A DNA stretch of 64,000 nucleotides, taken from contig NZ_JALDAX010000020.1 of assembly GCF_022698145.1 (NCBI RefSeq), positions 98,654 to 162,653 on the forward strand, written 5' to 3'. Each line of letters starts with the position of its first letter. Position 1 is the first letter of the stretch. Origin of the DNA: Streptomyces spinosisporus. GTDB lineage: Bacteria; Actinomycetota; Actinomycetes; Streptomycetales; Streptomycetaceae. Below the pieces are notes generated by a model. The model did no database searches. It was given only the letters and a program-made list of their open reading frames with translations, and was not told the origin of the DNA. Shown here in pieces: positions 17,107 to 24,561 of the stretch. Position numbers and translations under genes: made by a program.

Positions 17107-17395
17107 CCGCTTCCCGCCGGGCACGCCCGTGCGCACCTTCCGCCACGACCCGCCGCACCACACCCGCCTGCCGCGCTACGCCCGCGGCAAACGGGGCGTC
17201 GTCGTCGAACCGGAGGGGCACGCCGAACTCGCCGACGTCAGCGCACAGGGCCGCGGGGACGCACCCGTCGAGCAGGTCTACGCGGTCCGGTTCGCGGCCC
17301 GGGACCTGTGGGGCGAGGGCGACCACCACGTCGTACTGGACCTGTGGGAAAGCTATCTGGAAGCGGACGAAGAGGATGCGGCCGATGAGCGGTGA
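17099..17395 (+). CDS. Nitrile hydratase beta-subunit C-terminal SH3-like domain (separate polypeptide)
   Basis: A 98-residue SH3-like domain of nitrile hydratase beta: FPPGTPVRTF, TRLPRYARGKRGVVV and VYAVRFAARDLWGE...VVLDLWESYLE are the canonical strands. In ordinary enzymes it is the C-terminal third of one beta chain. ATG at 17099 was preferred to GTG at 17090 because GGTGAG lies just upstream. Overlaps both neighbours, so all three subunits are translationally coupled. It should cap the metal site of the alpha subunit. Confidence 0.87.
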   Translation: MPDRFPPGTPVRTFRHDPPHHTRLPRYARGKRGVVVEPEGHAELADVSAQGRGDAPVEQVYAVRFAARDLWGEGDHHVVLDLWESYLEADEEDAADER

Positions 17396-17966
17396 CCACG
17401 CGGACGCGACGATCGCACAGCGGGTGCGGCGGCTGGAGACCCTGCTGGAGGACAAGGGGGTGCTCTCCGGCGCCCGGCTCGACGAGATCATCGACGCGTC
17501 CCTGTCCGGGGCCTCGCCGGCGAACGGCGCGAGGGTCGTCGCGCGCGCCTGGACCGACCCGGAGTTCAAGGCCCGGCTGCTGGCCGACGGCACCGCCGCC
17601 GTGCGTGAACTCGGCTTCATGGAGGGCTCGTACCAGCGTCTGCGGGTCGTCGAGAACACGGAAGCGACGCACAACGTCATCGTCTGCACCCTCTGCTCCT
17701 GCTATCCGCTGCGGCTGCTCGGCCCCTCGCCGAGCTGGTACAAGTCCGAGGCCTACCGCTCCCGCGTGGTCCGCGAACCCCGCGCCGTGCTCGGCGAGTT
17801 CGGCCTCGACCTGCCCGCCGGCACCGAGATCACGGTGTGGGACTCCAGCGCGGAGACCCGCTACATGGTGCTGCCGCGCCGCCCGGACGGCACGGACGGG
17901 CTGACCGAGGAGCAGCTCGCCGCCCTCGTCACCCGCAACGCCCTGATCGGGACGGCGGCGGTCTGA
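17385..17966 (+). CDS. Nitrile hydratase alpha subunit (cobalt type)
   Basis: A 193-residue metal-binding alpha subunit. The claw motif V-C-T-L-C-S-C (within NVIVCTLCSCYPL) carries three Cys and a Ser; Thr rather than Ser at the third position is characteristic of the Co(III) class. The following block LGPSPSWYKSEAYRSRVVREPRAVL is canonical. It hydrates nitriles to amides; a thiocyanate-hydrolase-like role is possible because the beta chain is split. ATG at 17385 follows GAAGAGGA and overlaps the previous gene by 11 bp. No dedicated cobalt transporter or activator gene is seen nearby. Confidence 0.93.
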   Translation: MSGDHADATIAQRVRRLETLLEDKGVLSGARLDEIIDASLSGASPANGARVVARAWTDPEFKARLLADGTAAVRELGFMEGSYQRLRVVENTEATHNVIVCTLCSCYPLRLLGPSPSWYKSEAYRSRVVREPRAVLGEFGLDLPAGTEITVWDSSAETRYMVLPRRPDGTDGLTEEQLAALVTRNALIGTAAV

Positions 17967-17967
17967 C

Positions 17968-19434
17968 TCAACGGGGCTGCCGCGAGGGCTTGTTGTCCTC
18001 GTCGTCGCCGTCCGGGGAGCCCGTGGGCACCGGCTCGTCGGGCGGTTCGCCGAGCGCCGCGAGGGCCTGCTCGGCCAGGGGCGCGGCCGGCGGCGAGAAG
18101 TACGGGTTGATCCGCAGCGCCTCCTGCAGATGCCGCCGCGCGGGCCCGGCCAGCTCCAACTCCCGCTCGATCATGCCCCGGTGGTACGCGTACAGGGCGC
18201 TGCGCACCCCGCCGCCGTGCGCGTGGTCCGTCGCCTTCGCGGCGAACTTCAGCGCCTCCTTGTCGTCCCCGGCGCGGTGCAGCGCCCACCCCAGCGCGTC
18301 GGCCACCTCGATCCCCGGCTGCCGCTGCCACTCGGCGCGCAGCCGGCGCACGGCCGCCCGTGGGTCCCCGTGGTCCGCCTCCAGGATGCCGAGCACCAGC
18401 TCGCCGTCCACCCCGCCCGCCGTCTCGTCCGCCACCCGCGCGCGCAGCTGGTCGTACTCCACCCGGGCCGCCTGGGTGAGCCCCAGCGACTCGTACAACT
18501 CGCCCAGTTCCAGGGCGTACCGGGGACACGGCCGCTTGCCGAGCGCCACCCGGTAGGCGTTCAGCGCCTCCGTCGTGCGGCCCAGCGCGGCCAGCGTCCG
18601 CCCCTGCCCGGCCTGCGCCGCACGCTGATCGGGGTCGAGCCGCACGGCCTCCTCGAAGCGCCGCAGCGCCTCGTCCAGGTCCCCGCGCTCGAACGCCAGC
18701 TGCCCGGCCCGCTCCAGATACGCCGCCTGCTCGGCGGGCCGCAGGGCGCCGGCCGCCGCGTCGGACAGGGCGGCCGCCGCGTCCTCGCGCCAGCCCCGGT
18801 CGCGGTAGACGGCCGCGGCCCACGCCTGCACGGCCGCCCCGGAGCGCAGCTCCAGCAGCCGGTCCAGCGTGCGCTTGGCCGCCTTGTAGTCGCCGAGCCC
18901 CGTGTAGGCGTCGATCAGCAGCGGGTACGTCGTCCACCGCCTGGGCGCGGCCTTCAGCGCCGCCTCGCCCCAGGTCCGCGCCGAACGGAAGTCCCGCCGG
19001 GCGGCGGACAGCGCCGCCATGCCGTCCAGCGCCTGCGCATTGCCCTTGGGCCGGACCGTCAGCGAGGTGCGCAGCGCCTTCTCGGCCCGCGGGTAGTTCG
19101 TGGCGTCCGCGGTGCGCCGCCCCTGCTCGACATAGGCCGCCCCGAGCACCGCCCACGACCCCGCGTCCTTCGGATGCGTCCGCACCAGGGCCTCGCGCTC
19201 GTCGATCAGCGCCGCCAGGTCGGGCAGCGCGGCCGGCACCCCCGCGGCGACCGCCGACAGCGCCTGCGCTCCCGGTGCCGGCAGGGCGGGCGGGTGCGCG
19301 GCCGGCCGCTGCCACGGCCACAGCGCGAGCGCCCCGCCCAGCACGGCACATCCCGCGACGGCGGCGATCAGCAGCCGCCGCCCCCGCGCCGCCCGGTGTC
19401 CGCGCCCGGCCGCCTCCGCTTGCGTCTCCTCCAT
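17968..19434 (-). CDS. Membrane-anchored tetratricopeptide-repeat protein
   Basis: A 488-residue protein with a basic N-terminus, one transmembrane segment at about 20-40 (RLLIAAVAGCAVLGGALALW), then many TPR-like helical pairs (for example AGSWAVLGAAYVEQGRR, ALDGMAALSAARRDFRSA, AVQAWAAAVYRDRGW, AAQAGQGRTLAALGRTTEALNAYRVAL). TPR arrays mediate protein-protein binding; the partner is unknown. ATG at 19434 is used; a GTG at 19443 is in frame and neither has a clear ribosome site. Converges with the nitrile hydratase operon, leaving one base between stop codons. Confidence 0.8.
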   Translation of the reverse strand: MEETQAEAAGRGHRAARGRRLLIAAVAGCAVLGGALALWPWQRPAAHPPALPAPGAQALSAVAAGVPAALPDLAALIDEREALVRTHPKDAGSWAVLGAAYVEQGRRTADATNYPRAEKALRTSLTVRPKGNAQALDGMAALSAARRDFRSARTWGEAALKAAPRRWTTYPLLIDAYTGLGDYKAAKRTLDRLLELRSGAAVQAWAAAVYRDRGWREDAAAALSDAAAGALRPAEQAAYLERAGQLAFERGDLDEALRRFEEAVRLDPDQRAAQAGQGRTLAALGRTTEALNAYRVALGKRPCPRYALELGELYESLGLTQAARVEYDQLRARVADETAGGVDGELVLGILEADHGDPRAAVRRLRAEWQRQPGIEVADALGWALHRAGDDKEALKFAAKATDHAHGGGVRSALYAYHRGMIERELELAGPARRHLQEALRINPYFSPPAAPLAEQALAALGEPPDEPVPTGSPDGDDEDNKPSRQPR

Positions 19435-19532
19435 GGCGATCACTGTGCGTCAGTACGACGAGCACATCCCGGCATACGTCCAGTGCCGTAGACGGGGTTC
19501 ACACCGATGGCCCCGGGTGCGACGCTGTGATC

Positions 19533-20942
19533 ATGAGCCGTATCGAAGCGCGTCGCGACGAAGACACAGCAGCGATGGGCAGCCTGGTCGACCGTCTGCT
19601 GGCCGGTCTGCCCGCCGAGGCCGTCCTGACCGACCCGGACATCACGGTCTCCTACGCCAACGACATGGCCAGCTTCTGCCCGGCCGGCTCCCCGGCGGTG
19701 GTCGTGCTGCCGCGCACGGTCGAACAGGTGCAGCACGTCATGCGGACCGCCACGGAGCTGCGGGTCCCGGTCGTCCCGCAGGGCGCCCGCACCGGACTGT
19801 CCGGCGGCGCCAACGCCACCGACGGCTGCATCGTGCTGTCGCTGACGAAGATGGACAGGATCCTGGAGATCAACCCCGTCGACCGCATCGCGGTGGTCGA
19901 GCCGGGCGTGATCAACGCCGTCCTCTCGCGCGAGGTGGGCGAGCACGGTCTGTACTACCCGCCGGACCCCTCCAGCTGGGAGATGTGCACGATCGGCGGC
20001 AACATCGGGACGGCCTCGGGCGGCCTGTGCTGTGTGAAGTACGGGGTCACGGCCGAGTACGTGCTCGGCCTGGAGGTGGTGCTGGCCGACGGACGGCTGA
20101 TGTCCACCGGCCGCCGTACCGCCAAGGGCGTCGCGGGCTACGACCTGACCCGGCTCTTCGTCGGCTCCGAGGGCTCCCTCGGCATCGTCGTACGGGCGGT
20201 CCTGGCGCTGCGGCCCAAGCCGCCGCAGCAGCTGGTGCTGGCGGCCGAGTTCGCGTCCGGGGCGGCCGCCTGCGACGCGGTCTGCCGGATCATGGAGGGC
20301 GGCCATGTGCCCTCGCTGCTGGAGCTGATGGACCGTACGACGGTCAAGGCGGTCAACGACATGGCGCAGATGGGCCTGCCGGAGACCACCGAGGCCCTGC
20401 TCCTCGCGGCCTTCGACACCTCCGACCCGGCCGCCGACCTCGCCGCCGTCGGCGCGCTGTGCGAGGCGGCGGGTGCCACCCAGGTGGTCCCCGCCGACGA
20501 CGTCGCCGAGTCCGAACTGCTCCTCCAGGCGCGGCGGTTGTCGCTCACCGCGCTGGAGGCCGTCAGCGGCACCACGATGATCGACGACGTGTGCGTGCCG
20601 CGGTCCCGGCTCGGCGACATGCTCGAAGGCACCGAGCGGATCGCCGAGAAGTACCAGCTCACCATCGGGGTCGTCGCGCACGCGGGCGACGGCAACACCC
20701 ATCCGACCGTCTGCTTCGACGCGGCCGACCCCGACGAGTCCCGCCGCGCCCGCGAGTCCTTCGACGAGATCATGGCCCTCGGCCTCGAACTCGGCGGCAC
20801 GATCACCGGCGAGCACGGCGTGGGGGTCCTGAAGAAGGAGTGGCTGGCGCGCGAGATCGGCCCGGTGGGCCTGGAGATGCAGCGGAACATCAAGCAGGTC
20901 TTCGATCCGCTGAACCTCCTCAACCCGGGCAAGCTGTTCTGA
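19533..20942 (+). CDS. FAD-linked oxidase (glycolate oxidase/D-lactate dehydrogenase GlcD type)
   Basis: A 469-residue flavoprotein. An N-terminal PCMH FAD-binding domain (about 45-230) has VVPQGARTGLSGGANATDGCIVLSL and PSSWEMCTIGGNIGTASGG. The C-terminal FAD-oxidase domain carries GVVAHAGDGNTHP, GGTITGEHGVGVLKKEWL and the terminal DPLNLLNPGKLF. The family oxidises 2-hydroxy acids such as glycolate or D-lactate, passing electrons to the quinone pool or a partner. ATG at 19533 is the likely start; the frame is open far upstream. No GlcE/GlcF partner is adjacent. Confidence 0.9.
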   Translation: MSRIEARRDEDTAAMGSLVDRLLAGLPAEAVLTDPDITVSYANDMASFCPAGSPAVVVLPRTVEQVQHVMRTATELRVPVVPQGARTGLSGGANATDGCIVLSLTKMDRILEINPVDRIAVVEPGVINAVLSREVGEHGLYYPPDPSSWEMCTIGGNIGTASGGLCCVKYGVTAEYVLGLEVVLADGRLMSTGRRTAKGVAGYDLTRLFVGSEGSLGIVVRAVLALRPKPPQQLVLAAEFASGAAACDAVCRIMEGGHVPSLLELMDRTTVKAVNDMAQMGLPETTEALLLAAFDTSDPAADLAAVGALCEAAGATQVVPADDVAESELLLQARRLSLTALEAVSGTTMIDDVCVPRSRLGDMLEGTERIAEKYQLTIGVVAHAGDGNTHPTVCFDAADPDESRRARESFDEIMALGLELGGTITGEHGVGVLKKEWLAREIGPVGLEMQRNIKQVFDPLNLLNPGKLF

Positions 20943-20959
20943 ACCGTCCGCCGGTCCGG

Positions 20960-21373
20960 TCACCGGGCGAGCAGCTGATCGAGCGCGTCGTCGATCCCGA
21001 GCTGCTCGCCCTCAGTCCCCGGGGGCACCACCCGCAGCGTGCGCTCGAGCCAGGCGGACACCTGGGCGGCCGGCGCCTCCAGCAGGGCGTCACCGTCGGG
21101 TGAACTCAGCGCCATCAGAACGACGCTGCGCCCCTGCGACTTGGTCGGCCACACCCGCACGTCCCCGTGCCCGCACGGCCGGAACACCCCCTCCACCAGC
21201 AGATCGCGGGAGAAGGTCCAGTACACGGGGCTGTCCGAGTTGATGTGGAAGGTGACGTGGACGGCGTACGGGTCGTCGGTGCGGTAGCTCAGCCGCGCCG
21301 GGACCGGGATGCTGCGCTCCGGGGACAGGATCAGTCTGAGTTCGAGCTCGCGTTCCACCACGGTGTAGTGCAT
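20960..21373 (-). CDS. ssgG: SsgA-like sporulation and cell-division protein (probably SsgG)
   Basis: A 137-residue SALP-family protein, unique to sporulating actinomycetes, that helps place or mature septa and remodel the wall. Signatures are the N-terminal beta sheet (ELELRLILSPERSIPVPARLSYRTDDPYAVHVTFH), GDVRVWPTKSQGRSVVLMALSSPDGDALLEAP, and the charged C-terminal helix. The ATG at 21373 is preceded by GAGAGAGGAA. Assignment to ssgG rather than another paralogue rests on remembered synteny with hppD and the FAD oxidase in S. coelicolor, so the symbol is less certain than the family. Confidence 0.85.
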   Translation of the reverse strand: MHYTVVERELELRLILSPERSIPVPARLSYRTDDPYAVHVTFHINSDSPVYWTFSRDLLVEGVFRPCGHGDVRVWPTKSQGRSVVLMALSSPDGDALLEAPAAQVSAWLERTLRVVPPGTEGEQLGIDDALDQLLAR

Positions 21374-21636
21374 GTCGTGCGGTTCCTCTCTCGGGCAGGT
21401 GTACGGGCCCCGTGCGGGGTCCGTACGAGGGAGAGGGGGAAACCGCCCGGGCATTACGCGAGTCGCCGGAAGTTTTTTCCGGCTCTGTGTCCGACTTTGT
21501 GTCCGACTCTGTGAAGGCCGTGCACGGGGTTGCCCGGAAAGGGGGCGGGTCCAGCGGGACGGTCGGTGGGGGAGCGGCGGGTCTGATAGATGTGGAGCCC
21601 CGATATTCACCCCCGAGCAGATACGGGACGACGGAC

Positions 21637-23148
21637 ATGAGCGCCCCAACCCCGGCCCCCGGTGACAACAGGCCCCGCGAAGGCTATTACCCGGATCCGT
21701 CCATTCCTGGATATGTCCGGTACTGGAACGGCGCGGCCTGGGTACCGGGCACCAGCCGTCCGGCGCCGACCGACGGCGAGTCGCTCATGCCGCCGCCCGG
21801 CTCTAACCCGGCTCCCGTCGAGGAGACGGGACCGCACTTCTTCGACGAGGACCCCCAGCCGGGGCCGTCCCCGTCCGAGGCCCAGCACGGCAGCCGTCCC
21901 GAACCCGCCTCCGCCTGGGGCGCCGACCGCGCGCACCAGTCGGGCTTCGGCGGCGAGCAGGACCGCCGGGTGTCGTGGGGCGCGCCGCAGGGCGCCGACC
22001 CGCGCGTGCCCGCCGATCCGCCGGCCCAGCCCGACGGCCGGGCCGCGCGCACCGACGGCACCGCGACGATCCCGCCCGCGGACGGCGGCGCCGACGACGT
22101 GGCCTCCGGCGGCACGTTCGTCTTCCGCAGGCCGACGGCGAACCCCGGGGGAGCCGCGGGGAGCGCCGCCGCGACGGGCGCGAAGAGCGGATCCGGTGCG
22201 CCCGCCGCGCGCCCCGCGGACGCGGCCACTCCCGGCATCCCCGGTCCCGGCGGCCCCGTGGGCGACGAGGGCACCATGACCTTCCGCGCGGTCTCCCCGC
22301 GCACGGGACGGCAGGACGGGGCGCAGTCCGGCGGCACGGGCAAGCCCGGCTTCGGCGCGGGCAAGGCGGCGGCCGAGCGGGCCTCCGCGGCGCAGGCGCA
22401 GTCCCCCGCCCCCGCCGCGCCCGGACCCTCGGGCCCCCAGGCCGCCCCGACCGTCCCTCCGCAGTCGTCCGCCCCCGCCGCCCAGACACCTGCCGCCCAG
22501 ACACCCGCCGCCCCTCCCGCACCCCTGACCACCGGCCCCGGCGGCGGTCAGTCCTCCTGGGCGCAGCAGGTGCACCGGCTCGCGGGCGCCGGCGAGGAGC
22601 AGCCGGTGGCCCCCTGGAGGCCGCCCGTCGAGGACGTCTTCACGGCCGCCGCCCGGCGTCAGTCCGCCGCCCGCCCGGCGGGCCTGGGCAAGCGGCTGGC
22701 CGCCCGGCTGCTGGACACCGTCGTCCTCGCGGGCGTCACCGCCGTGGCCGCCGTACCGCTCGGCACCAAGGCGCTCGACCACGTCGACGAGAAGATCGAC
22801 GCGGCCAAGCTCTCCGGCGAGACCGTGACCGTATGGCTGCTGGACGGCACGACCTCGGTGTACCTGGGCGTGGTCCTCGCGGTACTGCTCGTCTTCGGCG
22901 TCCTCTACGAGGCGCTGCCCACCGCCAAGTGGGGCCGCACGCTGGGCAAGAAGCTGCTGGGGCTGCAGGTGCGGGACATCGAGGCGCACGAGCCGCCGTC
23001 CTTCGGCGGTGCGCTGCGCCGCTGGCTCGTCTACAGCGTGCCGGGCCTGCTCGTCGTGGGGGTCGTGGGCATCGTGTGGTGCCTGTTCGACCGCCCCTGG
23101 CACCAGTGCTGGCACGACAAGGCGGCGGGTACGTTCGTCGCGGGATGA
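21637..23148 (+). CDS. DUF2510 / RDD-domain membrane protein with long disordered linker
   Basis: A 503-residue protein. Residues about 15-40 form a DUF2510 domain (EGYYPDPSIPGYVRYWNGAAWVPG). About 300 residues rich in Pro, Gly, Ala and Gln follow and are probably disordered. The C-terminal 160 residues are an RDD domain with three predicted transmembrane helices; its arginine and paired aspartates appear as LGKRLAARLLDTVVLAG and GRTLGKKLLGLQVRDI, ending WHQCWHDKAAGTFVAG. Function is not established; RDD proteins are sometimes linked to ion or small-solute transport. ATG at 21637 is chosen because the domain begins there. A smaller RDD paralogue follows. Confidence 0.83.
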   Translation: MSAPTPAPGDNRPREGYYPDPSIPGYVRYWNGAAWVPGTSRPAPTDGESLMPPPGSNPAPVEETGPHFFDEDPQPGPSPSEAQHGSRPEPASAWGADRAHQSGFGGEQDRRVSWGAPQGADPRVPADPPAQPDGRAARTDGTATIPPADGGADDVASGGTFVFRRPTANPGGAAGSAAATGAKSGSGAPAARPADAATPGIPGPGGPVGDEGTMTFRAVSPRTGRQDGAQSGGTGKPGFGAGKAAAERASAAQAQSPAPAAPGPSGPQAAPTVPPQSSAPAAQTPAAQTPAAPPAPLTTGPGGGQSSWAQQVHRLAGAGEEQPVAPWRPPVEDVFTAAARRQSAARPAGLGKRLAARLLDTVVLAGVTAVAAVPLGTKALDHVDEKIDAAKLSGETVTVWLLDGTTSVYLGVVLAVLLVFGVLYEALPTAKWGRTLGKKLLGLQVRDIEAHEPPSFGGALRRWLVYSVPGLLVVGVVGIVWCLFDRPWHQCWHDKAAGTFVAG

Positions 23149-23237
23149 CCGCATACGGCGTAGGCAGCAGCTGATTCGGTCATCCGGACGGACGTTCGCC
23201 GGATGCGCGGCCGGGAGGTTCGCGGTCCACTCGGGCC

Positions 23238-23930
23238 ATGAGCACCGAACCGCCCCCGGGCTCCGGCAGGCCGCCGGAGGACGACCCGTTCCGGAAACAG
23301 CCCCCGCCCGCCCCCGGCTCGGGCTCACCGTACGACGCCCCTTCAGGCGGCGGGCAGCCCCCACAGCCGCCCCCCGGCGGACCACCCCCTCCCGGCGGCC
23401 AGCCGCCCCCCTACGCCGGCGGCCCGCACGGTGCCAGTGACCCCTACGGCGGCTCCTCCTACCCCGCCGATCCGCTCGCCGGCATGCCCCCGCTCGCCCC
23501 CAGCGGGAAGCGCACGCTGGCCCGGATCATCGACATGATCCTCGTCGGCATCGTCGTCTGGCTGCTCACCTGGCCGATGGGTGTGCACGAGTACAGCGTG
23601 GACGGCGACGACATCGAGTACGGCAAGTCCTTCGCGCAGTCGGTCGTCGCGGCCGTGCTCTACATCGCCTACGACACCTTCATGACCAGCACGTCGGGGC
23701 AGACGCTCGGCAAGAAGTGGCTGAACATGCGCGTGGCCAACCTCAACAACGGCTCCACGCCCTCCGTGCAGACCTCGCTGGCCCGCGCGGCGGTGCTGTG
23801 GATCCCGTTCGCGTTCTGCTGCGCCTGCATCTGGACCGCGATCTCGGGCGGCTGGAGCTACTTCGACCGGCCCTACAAGCAGGGCCTGCACGACAAGGCC
23901 GCCAAGACGGTGGTGGTCAGCACCCGTTGA
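23238..23930 (+). CDS. RDD-family membrane protein
   Basis: A 230-residue protein: about 85 Pro/Gly-rich residues, then an RDD domain (SGKRTLARIIDMILVGIVVWLL, an intervening helix TFMTSTSGQTLGKKWLNMRVANL, and a third helix) ending DRPYKQGLHDKAAKTVVVS. It is a shorter paralogue of the gene 89 bp upstream on the same strand, suggesting local duplication and possibly one transcript. ATG at 23238. Confidence 0.85.
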   Translation: MSTEPPPGSGRPPEDDPFRKQPPPAPGSGSPYDAPSGGGQPPQPPPGGPPPPGGQPPPYAGGPHGASDPYGGSSYPADPLAGMPPLAPSGKRTLARIIDMILVGIVVWLLTWPMGVHEYSVDGDDIEYGKSFAQSVVAAVLYIAYDTFMTSTSGQTLGKKWLNMRVANLNNGSTPSVQTSLARAAVLWIPFAFCCACIWTAISGGWSYFDRPYKQGLHDKAAKTVVVSTR

Positions 23931-23953
23931 CGCGGGGACGCGCTCGCCGTGGC

Positions 23954-24229
23954 TCAGGAAGCGGCGCGTTCACGCACCGGCTCGGACGCCCCGGACGCGA
24001 CCGCGGCCGGTACCAGCGCCTCGTTGCGGGCCGGCTGCTCGACCGCGACGACCCTGGGCCTGGGCAGCGGGACCGTCATGGCGACCAGGAGTCCGAGGGC
24101 GAGTGCCGAGACGGCGATGACGGCGATCCCCACGCCCGAACTCGTCTGTGACAGCAGCAGCATGGCGAGCGTCGAGAAGATCACGGTGCACGAACCGTAG
24201 ACGAGCTGGGCGGGCGTCGGACGAGGCAT
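23954..24229 (-). CDS. Small two-span membrane protein
   Basis: A 91-residue protein with two hydrophobic segments (about 10-28, YGSCTVIFSTLAMLLL, and about 32-53, GVGIAVIAVSALALGLLVAM) and a polar C-terminus. No family is recognised. It converges with the RDD gene and diverges from the metalloprotease gene. ATG at 24229. Confidence 0.6.
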   Translation of the reverse strand: MPRPTPAQLVYGSCTVIFSTLAMLLLSQTSSGVGIAVIAVSALALGLLVAMTVPLPRPRVVAVEQPARNEALVPAAVASGASEPVRERAAS

Positions 24230-24561
24230 GGCAATCGTGTCCTCGGAAGTGGGGGTCCACGGGGGTGTCGGCCTGGCTTTCCGCCGTTTTCAAGGCTGTC
24301 CGCCAACCGACTCTAATCGCGTGTGTGCCCGAGCGGAACGAACAGTAAGCGTGACCTAACCAACAGTGCCGGTGCACAGGGGGCGCACGGAGTCATGGCG
24401 TCCAGCACGTGGACGAAACAACGCGCCGGTCGGGGTGTTCGTAAAACGGATTCCGCTTCCGCATAGTGCACTTGTTCTGTCCAAGTCAAGGTCTGTTTTT
24501 TCTTACCAGCCTCTAGTCAAATTGCGTCACTTGACATGCACCTTGACCCAGAGGAACTCAA
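24230..24561. other. Divergent regulatory region upstream of the metalloprotease
   Basis: 332 bp with no gene seen. It is AT-richer than its surroundings, notably at about 24480-24540 with a TTTTTT run and a TTGACA at about 24533. It must carry promoters for the small membrane protein (minus strand) and the secreted protease (plus strand). No clear operator was found. Confidence 0.45.

Noticed and set aside
21700..22640. Pro/Ala/Gly-rich stretch as repeats or non-coding DNA
   Set aside because: It is the in-frame disordered linker of the DUF2510/RDD protein with typical codon third-position GC.
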